From Heterocephalus glaber (Eukaryota; Chordata; Mammalia; Rodentia; Bathyergidae), in the NCBI RefSeq assembly GCF_000247695.1, contig NW_004624751.1:21539564-21603563 (forward strand): a stretch of DNA of 64,000 nt. Direction: 5' to 3'. The notes below the pieces were generated by a model, which was not told the origin of the DNA, searched no databases, and saw nothing but the letters and a program-made list of their open reading frames with translations. Every line of letters begins with the position of its first letter. Positions within the stretch are counted from its first letter, which is position 1. The position numbers were made by a program, and so were the translations under genes. Of this stretch, positions 32,003 through 43,890 are shown in pieces.

Positions 32003-33409
32003 CTTTTTGTGATTAACTTTTGTGATCCATTCACCCCATGACCTCCTACATCTCCTCACCCTCCATATCCTATACCTCCTTTTGGCCTTGACTAATTAAT
32101 TGGGAAAATGCATTGATACCTATCCTTCAGCAATTTATTGAGCAACATTTAGCAGTATATATTCAGGTTCTTGAATCATGCTGTACCCATACTTAAAACT
32201 ATATCCATGTGGGTCCTCTTAGACTGTTTTTCAGATTGGCATTAATAAACAGGTCAATTATTTTTAATTCCATATAAAATATAAAGGCATTTTTGTTCTG
32301 ACTCAGTTCAATGTAAACTCACCAGTATTAATTGAGACTCTCTCATATCCTCAACTAAATGCCTAGGCGGGTCATCAAAGGAGAAGCAGAGGAAATTAGC
32401 TGGTGCCAAGAAGAAACTTCAATCCCATCATAATATGAAGTAACTGTGTAACCTTTGGCCCATCATTTCTCTGGCCTGTAGTTTATTTAAATGAAAATAG
32501 GCTAGATGAAGTTTTGGATCGCTCTAGTATCAAATAATTTCTGTCTCTTCTGAGCCTTTAAGAGTGTATGTGTGTGTTTTTCACACTATAAGTGTGTAAA
32601 TGAGTGAAATAAGGACTGGAGGAAATGAAGGATTAAAGTGAGGGATAAAATGGTAAGCAATATATACTTATTCATTGTTTGATGCCAGAAAAGAACTGAA
32701 TAAGAAAGTATATAGTGTTTATAATTATGGGACTACAGTATCATATTTGGAAGAAAGTGGGGATATTTATGTATATATCTTTTTTTTCAGAAAACTGACT
32801 ATTTATTTGCTACATAACAAATCATCTAAAACACTAATAACAGTATGTTTTATCCAAAAGTATCTTAAGATAGTGATAATACACAGGCCATTATTTAAAA
32901 AATTTTAGGGCATTTTAGGTTCTTAATCTTAGTTACAAAAAAACAAAACCTTTTCCAAGTGGGCATAAAAGCAAGTTATAATCAAATTATATTTGTTGTG
33001 TGTTTGAAAGAATAATAGGATGAATCTATAGATATGACATAACAATGTTCACTATCAAAATAATCACAGGCTGAGGTTTGTAATGAAGTCTTTATGAAAT
33101 GATGTTCTATTGATGTAATTTACTTTTTCAATAAAATAATCATTAAGAATCTACAAGTATTGCAGGCTGGGCACTTTGAAATTCAATTTTCTTTCAGAAA
33201 GTTTTAGTCCTTTAGATCAACAGTTCTCAAAGATAGTATATTATCTTTCTTGCTCCACTTTCTTGATCACATTTGATTATCTGATAATAATATATTCATT
33301 ACATAGTTTAGAAAGAACATACTCCCTCACTTGATTATATTGGGTAAAACAGTTTAAACTCAGACTATTTGCCTATAACTATCCTATTTTTCTGGTTAAT
33401 ATTAAAAGC
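32003..33409. other. Mostly unique sequence
   Basis: A possible MIR remnant lies at 32415-32545 (GTGTAACCTTTGGCCCATCA, TCTCTGGCCTGTAGTTTATT). No gene. The 77-codon frame at 32675-32908 is AT-driven. Confidence 0.4.
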
Positions 33410-33590
33410 TAATATTCATTCATTTATTCCTAACTTTGTGTCAGGCATTATTCCAAGTATTATGGCCACTTCTCTAGGAAAAACAGAAAAAACTTACTTT
33501 GCCTTCTGGAAAATGACATCCCAATGTTGGAAAGGCAGATAATAAACATAATAACCAGAAAAATTGATGAGTGCTATTTAAAAAGTGGCA
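33410..33590 (-). mobile_element. L2 LINE 3' end
   Basis: ATTCATTCATTTATTCCTAA, GTGTCAGGCATTATTCCAAG and CAGATAATAAACATAATAAC: complement of an L2 tail. Confidence 0.7.
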
Positions 33591-34360
33591 GTACCTATGT
33601 TGGACTATTTTTCCTTATACAGTGATTCAGTCTTGGTTATAAATAATGCATCTAGCTTCCACAAAGCATTCAGATACTGATATAATTAGACTCATTTCTG
33701 AGGTCTTTCTATAGTTCATGCATCAAACACAGGCCCTTCAGGCAGCTGTGCTTGGGTCCAAAGGCATGAGATGTTAAAGAAATGAGCACAGTCATGCTAA
33801 CACTACCCTCCTTCCCTGACAGATGTAGGATGACAGTGATTGCCCAAGGCATTCTAATTACAAAGTATTTAGTAGTCAAGATCTAGCATACACCTGCCAG
33901 AAACTTAAGAGGGGAGATACTGCATCGGGATTTTTATCTAACATGGGAACACCGCTGGAAGCCAAGTTCTGAAGATGCTGGTGGCAGCATAAAAACCACA
34001 CGCCTTCAGAGTTTGGTTGGAAGTCCCTGGAATTTCCCTATAGAAGGCAGGTGACTTTTTATCAGTCAGTCTTTCATTCCATAAGGTTAAGCCTCAGGCT
34101 TGAAGAGGAGAGTGCTTTGCTCCAACTTGGAATTAGAAACATGATTTACAAATTGAAATGACTACACATCTCACCTGGGCATATATCTGTAGGATTTTCA
34201 AAATGAGTGTATAGATAACATTTGGTTGAGAGTTACTAGTATCAAAGTATTGTAAATAAATGATTTTAAACTAAATAATAGGCAAGTTTTTCAAAGGCTC
34301 CTCAAATTTATGGCTGAACATGTTAAATCATAAATGTTAAAGTAAAAAGTGCAAATTTCA
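33591..34360. other. Unique sequence
   Basis: No gene or repeat recognised. Confidence 0.4.
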
Positions 34361-34436
34361 GGGCTGAGGATGTAGTTCTATGGTAGAGTGCTTAGTGCAA
34401 GTCCCTGGTTTCCATCCGAAGCACTACAAAAATAAA
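34361..34436 (+). mobile_element. ID-type SINE, older variant
   Basis: GGGCTGAGGATGTAGTTCTA, TGGTAGAGTGCTTAGTGCAA and CATCCGAAGCACTACAAAAA. Unlike the other copies, it carries TAGAGTGCTT in the middle and lacks GGTACC at the end, like the general rodent ID sequence. Perfect 11-base duplication TGCAAATTTCA (34350-34360, 34437-34447). Confidence 0.92.
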
Positions 34437-34447
34437 TGCAAATTTCA

Positions 34448-35570
34448 TAATGATTCAGAGAAAATATTATTGAAATGAAAATTGTGTAAATATTTTTAAA
34501 AGAAGATAAATTTTAAAATCAACATGTCCATCATTGCTACTTATAAATTTGTAGATGACCTAATCTTTTCACCAACACTTTAGATTTTTAATATGATGGT
34601 GTTCCTAATGCTTTTTCATAGAAAAATACCAGAAAACAGGAGGAAATCCAGAAAATGAATCAGTTTCCAGACTGTCAGAAGTGAATATAAAAAAGTCAAA
34701 CACATTTGCTTATTGCATATACCTGCTGTGTTAATCTGATGATAATAACAGGAGATATAAATAATTAACTGCCGTCTCATACGCCACTGTGTAGGTGGAA
34801 ATCAGTAATCTCATTTTGCCAAAGACCAAGTTAATGAAGCGAAATTATATAAAACCAAAACTTCATTTTTCCCTATAACTAAGGGAATGCAATTTCTCAA
34901 ATGACTTCTTTTGAAATTTTACTATCTTCACTGAATTTCTATCCACTTCTTTACATAGAACTTGTGTTTCATCATATCATCTATAAATTATTACTATCTG
35001 AAATATTTTAGATTACAAAATTAGAGCTCAGAGAAGACCTGAAGTATTGTCAAGCCTAAGCCCTTATCTTGTAGCAATATTTCTCCTCAAATACCCAAAC
35101 AAGTTCAGACCTATCCCATTTTAAGGATGTTCACTGAAAGAGTTTGCAAACTTTTCTCTCTGGAAAATTCACATGAGTATTTAAAATTTGTATCATTTGG
35201 AAAATATACACAATACTGGATTCAAATCCATGTTCCTCTACTTTTCAGTTTCCTCTGTTTATCCAATGGATAGAGAATGGTGTCTACCATTGTGGGTTTA
35301 TCAATGTCTTATGTAAGTCCTACTGTCAGAATATGGTCGGGCCCCTCCTCATTCCTAGTGCAGAGGCTGTAGTTCTGTTAATCATGCAAGTCTGTTTTCT
35401 AGTCCTAAATTCTTACTGACCATAAATCACTCTAAATCCAAAGTAGTAATATTTCTATTCCTTAAAGCTTGTTTGTAGTTTATAAAGATGTTTCTTTCCC
35501 TTAAGCTTGTTTTACACAGGAATCCAAAAACCCTGCCTCTAACTTTCTAGATATTAAAAACTAAATTTTA
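34448..35570. other. Unique sequence
   Basis: No gene or transposon. The stretch 34690-34850 (GCTTATTGCATATACCTGCT, AATAATTAACTGCCGTCTCA) is motif-rich and could be regulatory; see findings. Confidence 0.4.
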
Positions 35571-35666
35571 GGGCTGGGGATTTAGGTCAGTGACACTGAA
35601 TCTGGCTCGCAAGGACAAGGTTGTGAGTTCGATCCCTGGTACCAAAAAACAAACAAACAAAACCCC
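35571..35666 (+). mobile_element. ID-type SINE
   Basis: GGGCTGGGGATTTAGGTCAG, CTCGCAAGGACAAGG, GAGTTCGATCCCTGGTACC and an A-tail mutated to (AAAC)n. Target duplication CTAAATTTT at 35561-35569 and 35667-35675. Confidence 0.95.
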
Positions 35667-36449
35667 CTAAATTTTGTGTGCAACTTAGTTCAAAAACCTA
35701 GAAACCTCCAGTGGAGATAGTCCTTTATGGTAAGTTTCTAAGGACTTTTCTACATTTGAGCTACAGAAACTTCTCTGTCATCATGGACAGCACCCTAGAG
35801 GCGGTGGCCACATAAAGCGGAAAGTCAGTTCTCAGTTTCAGTGCTACATTTGAGATTTTGGTGTGAGAATAATGAAGGTGCTTGTTGAGATTGCACAGTC
35901 ACTTCTTTGTGGCATCATTTACTCCTCAAATTCTGGCACAGGAGATTGGGGCCAGCACCTAGAAGGTGCATTTTTAAACAGCTCCTGTCCACAGCATCCC
36001 CTGCCCTGCTTCAGTGACTGGGAGGTACATCCTCTGATAATTTCACTGGAGACAGAGTTCCCTCTGCTGCCACCATCCTTTTCTTCTGGTTTTCTTTCTT
36101 GAGAAAGAATCACCAGTTGGTATTGGATTTCCCAAAGACGATTTAACAGGTAAGGAAAGCTCTGTGGATACACTGGAGGAAGTAAAAAGGTAAGCAGCAA
36201 CTTCTCAGTAGAGCTTCCTTACTTTATCTGTATTTACTCATTCATTCTCTCATTCAGTCACCCTTGTATCCTGTGGCAACTAATAGTTTTTTAGGTTTGG
36301 GGCTCAACAAACTCAGGGTGGAAATGAGTTCCGGTTCCTGTTGTGTAAGGACCTTTGAAAATAAATGAGCAAAAGAAATCAAAGTATGTTTATATAGAAA
36401 TTCAAATAAATTATCAATCATAGGTGGGCAGTGAAGAAAAGCTTCAAGA
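35667..36449. other. Unique sequence with moderate GC
   Basis: No repeat recognised. Overlapping open frames (35863-36102 plus, 35919-36200 minus) have no domain. A splice-donor match CAGGTAAGG at 36147 follows a pyrimidine-rich run at 36078-36101, but nothing else supports an exon. Confidence 0.4.
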
Positions 36450-37740
36450 ACTTGTCATTCAAAAATATTTTTGAACATCCACTATGTAAATGAATTAATA
36501 AAAAATTGCTGCTAAGCACTTTATTTTTAGGAGGCAATGGACAGACAGCAAAATGCATGCTAAGTCATTCTATTCATTCACTTAGGAAACATTCATCAAA
36601 CATTTACTATATACCAGTCACCTAAATGATAAAAATGCAAACATTAACTCTTTCAACCACATGTATTTATGAGATGCCTACTATGTGCCAAGCATTTTTT
36701 TAGGTTCTGAAGATACACCAACAAAGAACTTTTAACAAGAATCCCTGCTGTTATGGACTCACATTCTAGTGCAAGTTTGGAGTGCACAGCAAGGAGAAAA
36801 GCTGTCACAAAGTAAAATATATGGGATTTAGTAGATGATAAGAACCATGGAGGAAAATCAAGCAGGGGAGGAGGATGAGAGCATCAGCAATGGAAAAGGA
36901 CTGCAGGTATAGGTGATCAGGGATGGCTCTGTGGAGAAGAGGACATTTAAGTAGAGACTTAAAGAAGCTGAGGGCATTGGTGAGGGGAGCACCGTGGGGA
37001 AGTTTCCAGGCTAAGTGAACAGTACGAGAGGAAATATATGCTTAAAATATTCAGAGTGAGAAGGCAGCTGTGACCAGAGCAGAGGAACCAGGAGGGGGTG
37101 TGGAGGAGGTACAGCAAGTGATAAATACTAAAGCCCTAAAGGGTGCTGCAATAACTCTGAGTCTTACTCCAAGTAAGATTAGGAGCCACTAATGGGTGTC
37201 CAGCATGGATTGTGTGATCAGGCTTGCATTTTATGTGAATTCTGACTGCTGTGTTGTTAAGAGGCTGGGGTAGGAGACTGGGAGAGGAAACTTAAAGAGC
37301 ATGGAGGGGAGTTAGAACAATTCAAGTGAGAGAGATGTTGCTGGACATGCCAGGACAACGGTGGTGGAAATGAAAGTGGCCTGGTTCTGACATGGTTTTG
37401 AGGATGGTTTGGATGTGAAGTGTGAGAAAAAGAGAAGAATTAAGGCTGACTGCAAGTAGCTGCACTGGAAGCCCTGAATTGCCAACGGCTTACTTTGGAA
37501 ACCACAGGAGAAGCAAATTTGGGGAAGGTCAGTAGATCTATCTTTGTACCTGTTATGTGAGAGGTATCTTTTAGACATCAAGAAAAGATGTCAAGGAGCC
37601 ATTAGGTATTTGACAGTCCAGGGGAAACATCTCAGTTTGAGGTATAAATTTGGATGTCATCAATATATAAATAACATTTAAAACTATGAAACTGGGTGAG
37701 ATCACCAAAAAAATGACTGCGTATGGAAACATGTTAGAGC
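36450..37740 (-). mobile_element. L2 LINE, long antisense segment
   Basis: Begins with tail complements (TGAGATGCCTACTATGTGCC near 36670) and continues through ATTCTAGTGCAAGTTTGGAG, TGGAGAAGAGGACATTTAAG, CACTAATGGGTGTCCAGCAT-like and GTATAAATTTGGATGTCATC near 37641, in L2 order. A second tail-like piece at 36450-36480 suggests two overlapping copies. This is the longest L2 in the window. The 89-codon open frame at 37312-37581 is a by-product. Confidence 0.75.
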
Positions 37741-38009
37741 AGTTATATTTGGAGGGTGGGAGAAAGGAGGGAGCTGGCCAAAGGAGACTCCCATAATGAG
37801 TAAAGGTTTACAAACATCTAGAATTCCACTCTTTCTCTCCTTTACTTCTTTCTTCATTCTGCATCTTGAATGATCTTTTCTAGAGAAAATTGTGTTTCAC
37901 ACATGCCTGAAAACAGCCACCTAACTGATGCTCATAGTACCGGACATTGTTAAACTGGCCTGTCCCACTCAACGGTCTGGGTGGCACCCCCTCTGCATGC
38001 TCAGTCTAT

Positions 38010-38390
38010 GCTGTCCGCCCACTGTCCTTCTGATCTGGTGCTTTTCTTTCAGCTGCTCAGAAGATTCTTCCTTCCTGCCCCTGGGCCTTTGCAGAGGATG
38101 TCTCATTTCCAGTTAAAAGCCTTTCCATCTCTTTAGCTTGTTAACTCCCCTAGAAACCTTCTCTGACACAATCTTTCTCTCTCTGTGCTCTGCCAGTACC
38201 ATATAACTTTTGGCCAAAGCACTTAAACAAGCTAATATCATCTTTGCCTACATGATTGTCTGATTTTGTCTGCTTTTCCTTCCAAACAGAAGCACTATGG
38301 AAGCAAGGGCGATGGCTATCCTTGTGAATCTCCCAGGCCTTGGCACATTTCAGGTCATAAAATCAAGGTTCAATGAGTGTTTAAAGGCAG
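38010..38390 (+). mobile_element. L2 LINE 3' end, sense
   Basis: TTCTGATCTGGTGCTTTTC, CTTTGCAGAGGATG, then AACAGAAGCACTATGGAAGC, TCCCAGGCCTTGGCACATTT and GGTTCAATGAGTGTTT: an L2 3' end on the plus strand. It lies 270 bases from the antisense L2. Confidence 0.65.
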
Positions 38391-39357
38391 AGTTAAGGAA
38401 TAAAGATTATCTAAAGTTTTATTTCTAAAGATGTGGACTGATAACATATTCACTTTCCCCTGAGTTACTCAAAGAAATGTATGTAAATTGCCAGAAGTAT
38501 CCTCACAATTGATATTGAAAACAAGTCTGCTTCTTTTTGGAATGAGGTGTTCTAAATTTAGTTTCTCTTACATTTTGCCTAATTTCAGAGAACTGTCCCT
38601 TTCCCAAGCAAATCATGGAGCCACAGCCTCAGGCAAGTATAGTGTGCATCTGATGGGTCTTAGCTGGAGGAAGAAGCCAGCTGGAACACACCCAGAGGGG
38701 CCGATTTACCCCTGGACCCCATATAAGCAGATGACCCCCAATTTGCCATGCAGCACAAATTACATAACATAGCTACTCGATTTGCAATAAGAAAAGATCA
38801 GCCTCTGGGGGATGTCACAGACCATGGAGAAAAGGAGCCTGCTTTTCTGGTGGCTGGGATGGCTGCCTGGGGACCAGGGGCTCATCCAAATGAGCTTTCA
38901 GCCTGGCACGCTTCTGCTCTGGTACACATGTCAGCTTTGCAATTTTCCTAGCCCTTGCATAGCTATGGGCCTCACTTTTTCCTTAAAACAACATAATCTG
39001 TTAGAGTTTGATGGAAAAGAAAGAACTGATCAGAATGCTTGAAGAATTTTCCTTTTAGATTTTCAGGATCACATCAGTCATAAACTAAAGTTAGGATACT
39101 CTACCAAAGTGCATGATATAAAAAAGATATTAAGTGTTGAATCCAGCTATCCAACAAATGAAAATGATATATAACTATGTGACATTGTATTTACTTCTGA
39201 TTTTAAAAAGTTGTATGGATATTGTTTATTATTTTTCAGTGTATCTCTGTGAAAGAAATATAACTCCATTTTATGACCCCCAAAATGAAAAAAATAAGAT
39301 AATTAAAATGAATTTTAAACTTATCTATATGATAGAATAAGCTCTAATACATGAAAG
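38391..39357. other. Unique sequence
   Basis: No gene or repeat recognised. Open frames of 67-94 codons between 38488 and 39340 overlap one another in different frames without recognisable domains. Confidence 0.4.
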
Positions 39358-39466
39358 TCTTTTTGTTTTTGGGGGGGTTTATTCGTTTTTTGGGGTTTTT
39401 TTGGTACCAGGGATGAAACTCGCTTGCAAGAGAGGCGGCGGAATCACTGAGCTAAATCCCCAGCCC
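39358..39466 (-). mobile_element. ID-type SINE with internal deletion
   Basis: Impure T/G tail, TTGGTACCAGGGATGAAACT, then directly CGCTTGCAAGAGAGGCGGCG and ACTGAGCTAAATCCCCAGCC. The usual 'caggaccttg' part between B-box and loop is missing. Confidence 0.92.
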
Positions 39467-40369
39467 ATAGATGCTTAGTTTCTTCAGTGAACAGGAACCT
39501 TGCTAAAACAGACAGCTTTCAAAGATATGCATGTATGATACAATCATATAAGCATCATACATAAAATAAATTAATATGCTGCACAAAATGCATCACATAT
39601 TACCCTCAATGATAGCTTTCTCCTTATAAGATGATAGAGAAGTTAATATCCTTTCAGAATTTCCAACTCCAACAGGCCTTTGAAGGCTAGAAATATGTTA
39701 TCTCACCTGATAGGAAGCTTGAGATGGGGCAAGTTTAAAGCATTCCACAGTTTGGCCTCACCTTTGGGCATTTCTTCTAGCCCTACACTTTCTGTAGCCA
39801 ACAGCCTTGTCCTCAGGCTCTTGGTTGCAGGGGGACTATCAGCAGTAACTGAGACAGGGGCACAAGTCTCTTTCGTGTCCAGCTAAAAAAGATTCGTTCC
39901 CCAAAGTGCAATCAAAACCTTTCCCTCCACCTCATTGGCTCAACTTGGTCACATGTCCATCACAGACCAGCAAGTGTTATCAGTGGAATACTGATGCTCA
40001 TCAGCTTCTCAGAGCATCTGCTAAGCTGAAGATGCAGACTTCACTGAGTCACACAAGTCCCCCAGGGAGGAGCTGGAACAAAACTGGAATCTAGGTTGGA
40101 GGAAGGAAGAGAGGAACAGCCCATCATTAGACATTCGGCAGTGCACACTAATGATGGCCCAAAATAATCTAGATCTTAGCTCTTAAAGCAAAACTTGTCC
40201 AGAGAAAAAATTTTAGTAACATCAATGTGTTTATAATCCTCACCAGTTACATAGCTTGAAATGTTTTAACACTAAAACAATCCTTTTTCTGTCATCTGTT
40301 GGTTGTGTCACCATTACTTCCGTTTTTAATGGCCTTTCTTCTCTTTAGAATTTGAATCCTTGTCCTGTC
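39467..40369. other. Unique sequence
   Basis: No gene or repeat recognised; open frames at 39680-40094 have no recognisable features. Confidence 0.4.
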
Positions 40370-40620
40370 TTCAGCTTCTTCAGAGAGCCGCATGGCCCCT
40401 GGTAAACACTTCCAGCAGGGGCAAACCATTTGACTGACAGCTAAGTTTCAGCCAATTGGCTGCCTTCCTCCTTGGCCTTTTGGCTGAGAGCACACACAGC
40501 ATCAGCTTAGTCAGTGTGACATCTTCTATCCAGGGAGTCTTCCCTGTCCTGGCAGAAGGACAAACCCTACAGGCTAATTGCTAAGCATGCGGTTTTTAAT
40601 TAATAATGCCCATGATTAAT
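40370..40620. promoter_or_regulatory. Candidate conserved non-coding element
   Basis: Non-repetitive and motif-dense: GGTAAACA (forkhead-like, about 40401), a perfect 14-base palindrome CAGCCAATTGGCTG at 40449-40462 carrying CCAAT on both strands (NF-Y-type), CTAATTGC (about 40574) and TTAATTAATAAT (about 40597), a homeodomain-type cluster. Enhancer function is inferred only. Confidence 0.35.
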
Positions 40621-40740
40621 ATGGAAGAATTTTTATCCAAAAAAGGGTAATATGTAGACTGAAAAAATATAAACATCTCAAAATACACTTGATTTTAGGG
40701 AATAGAAAAAGTGAGCATATGGTTAACACACATAGAGAAT

Positions 40741-40776
40741 CACACACATACATGCACACACACACACACACATATA
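40741..40776. repeat. (CA)n microsatellite
   Basis: CA tract with CATACATG interruption. Frames reading as Thr-His or Val-Cys runs here are low-complexity by-products. Confidence 0.93.
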
Positions 40777-40929
40777 AATACACAAAGTTAAGGTTTTCCT
40801 GGTGCAGTGAGTCAATTTTAAGATTCCAGGGTGATCTAAGACAATTTCTTTTATTTCAAAGTATTGTGAAAGGCAATGAAGCTTATTGGTACAAAAAGTA
40901 AATAAGCAAACACTGCCCACTTCTGACAA

Positions 40930-41754
40930 TGTCCTTTTATAATAATTGTGGATTTAGAGCACTAAGTAACTGCTATGGAAGTGTGTAATTACAGCTTTTT
41001 TTTCTGATGGATGTAGTTACAGAAGAGTGACAGTTGCTCAATTGTCTGCTATTGACCTAATGTGTTTAAATTGGTTCAGAAAACAAAGCCCATGTATGTT
41101 TTTGCTGACTCAAATAAAATCTCCATTAAAATTAAGAATTTGTGTATGCTCCAGTGAATGAAGTAGCTTATATTCTCCACCGGGTTTGTCTATTTTATTA
41201 TTAATCTTTAAGAAGATGATTAAGTAGTCTGGTTCAATCTGGCAACTCAATTCTTAAAAAAATAAAAATGAATAAGGCAGAAACTGTAATACCATCTGCA
41301 TTCTGACATACTTTTTCAACCCTGTAATGCAAATAATGTATTGTAAAATATTAAATAATACAAAATAAAATGTATCAAGTCATTCCTTAAGTAACTGCAG
41401 GTTGTTTGCAAATTACCAGGTCATTTCCTGATTATTGTTCCAATTTTTCTATTCCGACAAATTTAGGTAATAATATTTAGTGACTGGGCCCCAAAAAAAC
41501 TTCATTAAAAGTTTTTTATTCTTTATCATGCCATTCTTCATTTAGCTACTCTAGAAACATTTACATTTCCTTGGGTTAAATAAAAATGTCCCACGTGGTT
41601 TATATTAATTCTCTAACAAAAGTAGAGTTAGTGTGGATAATTAAAATAAAAAACTAAGTCCCAACTTAGTGGATATTGAAAGCTCCCCAAAGCCAAACCT
41701 TTTATAAGACTTAAAGAAATACAAACAATATTAATAACACCAACAGTAATTCTA
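40930..41754. other. Unique AT-rich sequence
   Basis: No gene or repeat recognised. 40960-41110 includes TGTGTAATTACAGC and TTGCTCAATTGTCTGC and may continue the regulatory region at 40.4-40.6 kb. Confidence 0.35.
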
Positions 41755-41865
41755 ATACCACTTACTTTACATGAATCATTTCATTTACTCCATATCAACC
41801 CTAAAGTGAGAATCATTGTTGTCTCTACTTATAGATTAGCAAACAGGTACAGAGAGGCTATGGAG
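41755..41865 (-). mobile_element. MIR SINE fragment
   Basis: ATGAATCATTTCATTTACTC, CCCTAAAGTGAGAATCATTG and ATAGATTAGCAAACAGGTAC followed by AGAGAGGCTATGG: complement of the MIR core. Confidence 0.75.
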
Positions 41866-42309
41866 ACTTCTTCAATGTTCCTTCTTCTTTTCTTTTAAAC
41901 ACAGTATGATGATCTTAACTATCAAATGGCACAATTAAAGGACAGTCATGTGAGGTAAGAACGTCTGAAGAATCTGAGGCAAGTGCAATACTCTGCAGTT
42001 CAATAATGGAGAAAGTGAGACAGGGCAGAGGAAAGCGATTTGACAGCATATGGATTTTAGCTCACATTACTCAAAGCAGGCTGAAGAAACAGAGATTCCA
42101 CGAGAAGCTGCAGTAATTTTCCTGGCCGGCAGCATCTTGCTTGAGTCTGGTGTACTACAGTTATTATTCAAGGAAAATAGTATTTCTTCCTGGCCCTTAA
42201 TGAGAATGAAGATTTGGGCCAGAAATAATCACATGAATGAAATATTAAAATGAAAAATAATTATAAGGAAGAACATGATGATAATGATGATGATAAAAAC
42301 CACAACAAT
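41866..42309. other. Unique sequence with a short GAT-type tract
   Basis: An ATGATGATAATGATGATGAT-like tract lies at about 42275-42296. No gene. Confidence 0.45.
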
Positions 42310-42435
42310 ACCAGGCAAATATTTAAGTAATCTTGAAGTCTGGAAAGACTTTTAAATATGACATTAAAAAGAGAACTATAAAGAAAGAAAGCAATGACTT
42401 TGATTACATAAAAATTAAAATGCAAAGGAAGAGTG

Positions 42436-42471
<36 letters not shown>

Positions 42472-42800
42472 TACACAGACAAAGTTAAGAAAAGACATGC
42501 TTAGCAGGAAAAAATATTAAGGATCAGGTATGGCAGACAAATGGCTACTACTCATAATGTAGAAAGAGTTCTTGCAAATTAGGAGGAGTGAAAATACCTA
42601 TTCTCCTTCATCACATTTCACCAAAGGGCAAAAGATACAAATAGGCAAAAAAACATTGTAAATTATAAGAAATATAATTTTTAAATGCTCATCTTCACTA
42701 ATAATAGCCCAAATAAGTGAAAAAAATCTAAGAACATTTTATTGCCTCTACAAATTGTGAGATAAAAAAATAGTTAAAAAAAAATTTAAAAGTCATTTCC
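42310..42800 (+). mobile_element. LINE-1 ORF2 C-terminal fragment, old
   Basis: GACTTTGATTACATAAAAAT, TGGCAGACAAATGGCTACTA, CACATTTCACCAAAGGGCAA, AAATGCTCATCTTCACTAAT and TTGTGAGATAAA are in the order of the L1 ORF2 3' region. Split by a microsatellite at 42432-42479; heavily mutated. Confidence 0.7.
42432..42479. repeat. (TA)n(CA)n compound microsatellite
   Basis: About 8 TA units running straight into about 12 CA units, inside the old L1 fragment. Confidence 0.95.
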
Positions 42801-42967
42801 CTCCTCTTCACTTGGATTCAAAATTAAGCTTTTTTTTAAATGAAGTTCTTCAAGCTCTAGCAAGCATAATATTGAGTTAGTAATTTCACATTAAAGCAAT
42901 TTGAAAATACAACACATATTAATATAAACTTCTATAGTTTAAACAAAGCATATCCTACAGTGATCAA

Positions 42968-43260
42968 CGTGGTGGAACTTTAGTCCTCTGCATTGCACTA
43001 TTGAGAGGTTATGGAGACTTTAAGAGGGAGGTGTTGCTCTTGAAGTGGCTCAGTGAACTCTGGCCTCTTCCTGTTCCTCTCTTTTGCTGCTCACCCATGA
43101 GATAAGCAGTTTTGCTTTGCCACCCACTCCCTACCATTTCCATCTAGCACCTCCATCAAAGGCTGGAACCTCCAACTCTGTGAGCCAAAATAAAACTTTT
43201 CTCTTTACAATTGACTATCTCAGGTGTTTGCTATACTGACAGAAAGCTGATTGACAAACA
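42968..43260 (+). mobile_element. MaLR LTR, rodent MST/MT-like
   Basis: GTGGTGGAACTTTAGTCCTC, TATTGAGAGGTTATGGAGAC, CTGTGAGCCAAAATAAAACT (polyadenylation-signal region) and the end TGACAGAAAGCTGATTGACA. Slightly 5'-truncated. Confidence 0.85.
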
Positions 43261-43689
43261 GAACACTCACATTCAAATTATCTTTATAACACCTCTCCAA
43301 AGCGATATTTAACTATTTCAAACTTTTAAAATATATCACTGAGCTTTAAAAAGGTTCTTTGACAAATGTCTCTCCTAAAATATATGATAACTTTGGAACA
43401 ACAAAAGTGTACATTTGGTGGAAGCTTCAGATTTTATGTAATACACGGTGATGTCCATTATTTTTCAGAGTACCCAAAAGTTTGGAGTCAGTCTTTGTGA
43501 ACGAATTGCTCATTTGTTGTTTGACTAACAAATGATTTCTTCTCTTATATCTGAAATTTTGGTATATATGTTTAACTCACCTTTACTTAAAGAGTGAATG
43601 TACGACAATAGCAAGTATAAGCACTTTATGTCCCTGTTAATTCATAAAGACCACATAAGGAAAAATGTATAGGCTTTGCAATAGAAAAA
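43261..43689. other. Unique sequence
   Basis: No gene or repeat recognised. Confidence 0.4.
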
Positions 43690-43856
43690 GCCTTGATTTA
43701 AATACTGAGTCTACCACTTACAAGTGTTGTGATCTTCACTGACGTATACAAAACACACTCTTTAAGTAATTATAATATTTGTCTTGCATAGGTTTTTAAA
43801 AACTTTGAAAGTTTCTGGCATGTTCTAGGCACTCACTAAACAGCAACTATTATTAA
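43690..43856 (+). mobile_element. MIR SINE
   Basis: GATTTAAATACTGAGTCTAC (tRNA-like end), CACTTACAAGTGTTGTGATC, and 3' TCTGGCATGTTCTAGGCACT followed by CACTAAACAG. Diverged but complete in layout. Confidence 0.75.
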
Positions 43857-43890
43857 TAAAGCAGGTGGAAGATGAGGATTATTATTCATA

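Noticed and set aside
36078..36155. Cryptic exon: pyrimidine tract, AG, then CAGGTAAGG donor
   Set aside because: A single acceptor/donor pair of about 46 bases without a neighbouring exon or reading frame; similar donor matches occur in LTRs at 1112 and 10957.
40723..40929. Cys/Val-rich minus-strand frame, and similar ones at 42261-42482 and 44917-45207
   Set aside because: Runs arise from (CA)n microsatellites.
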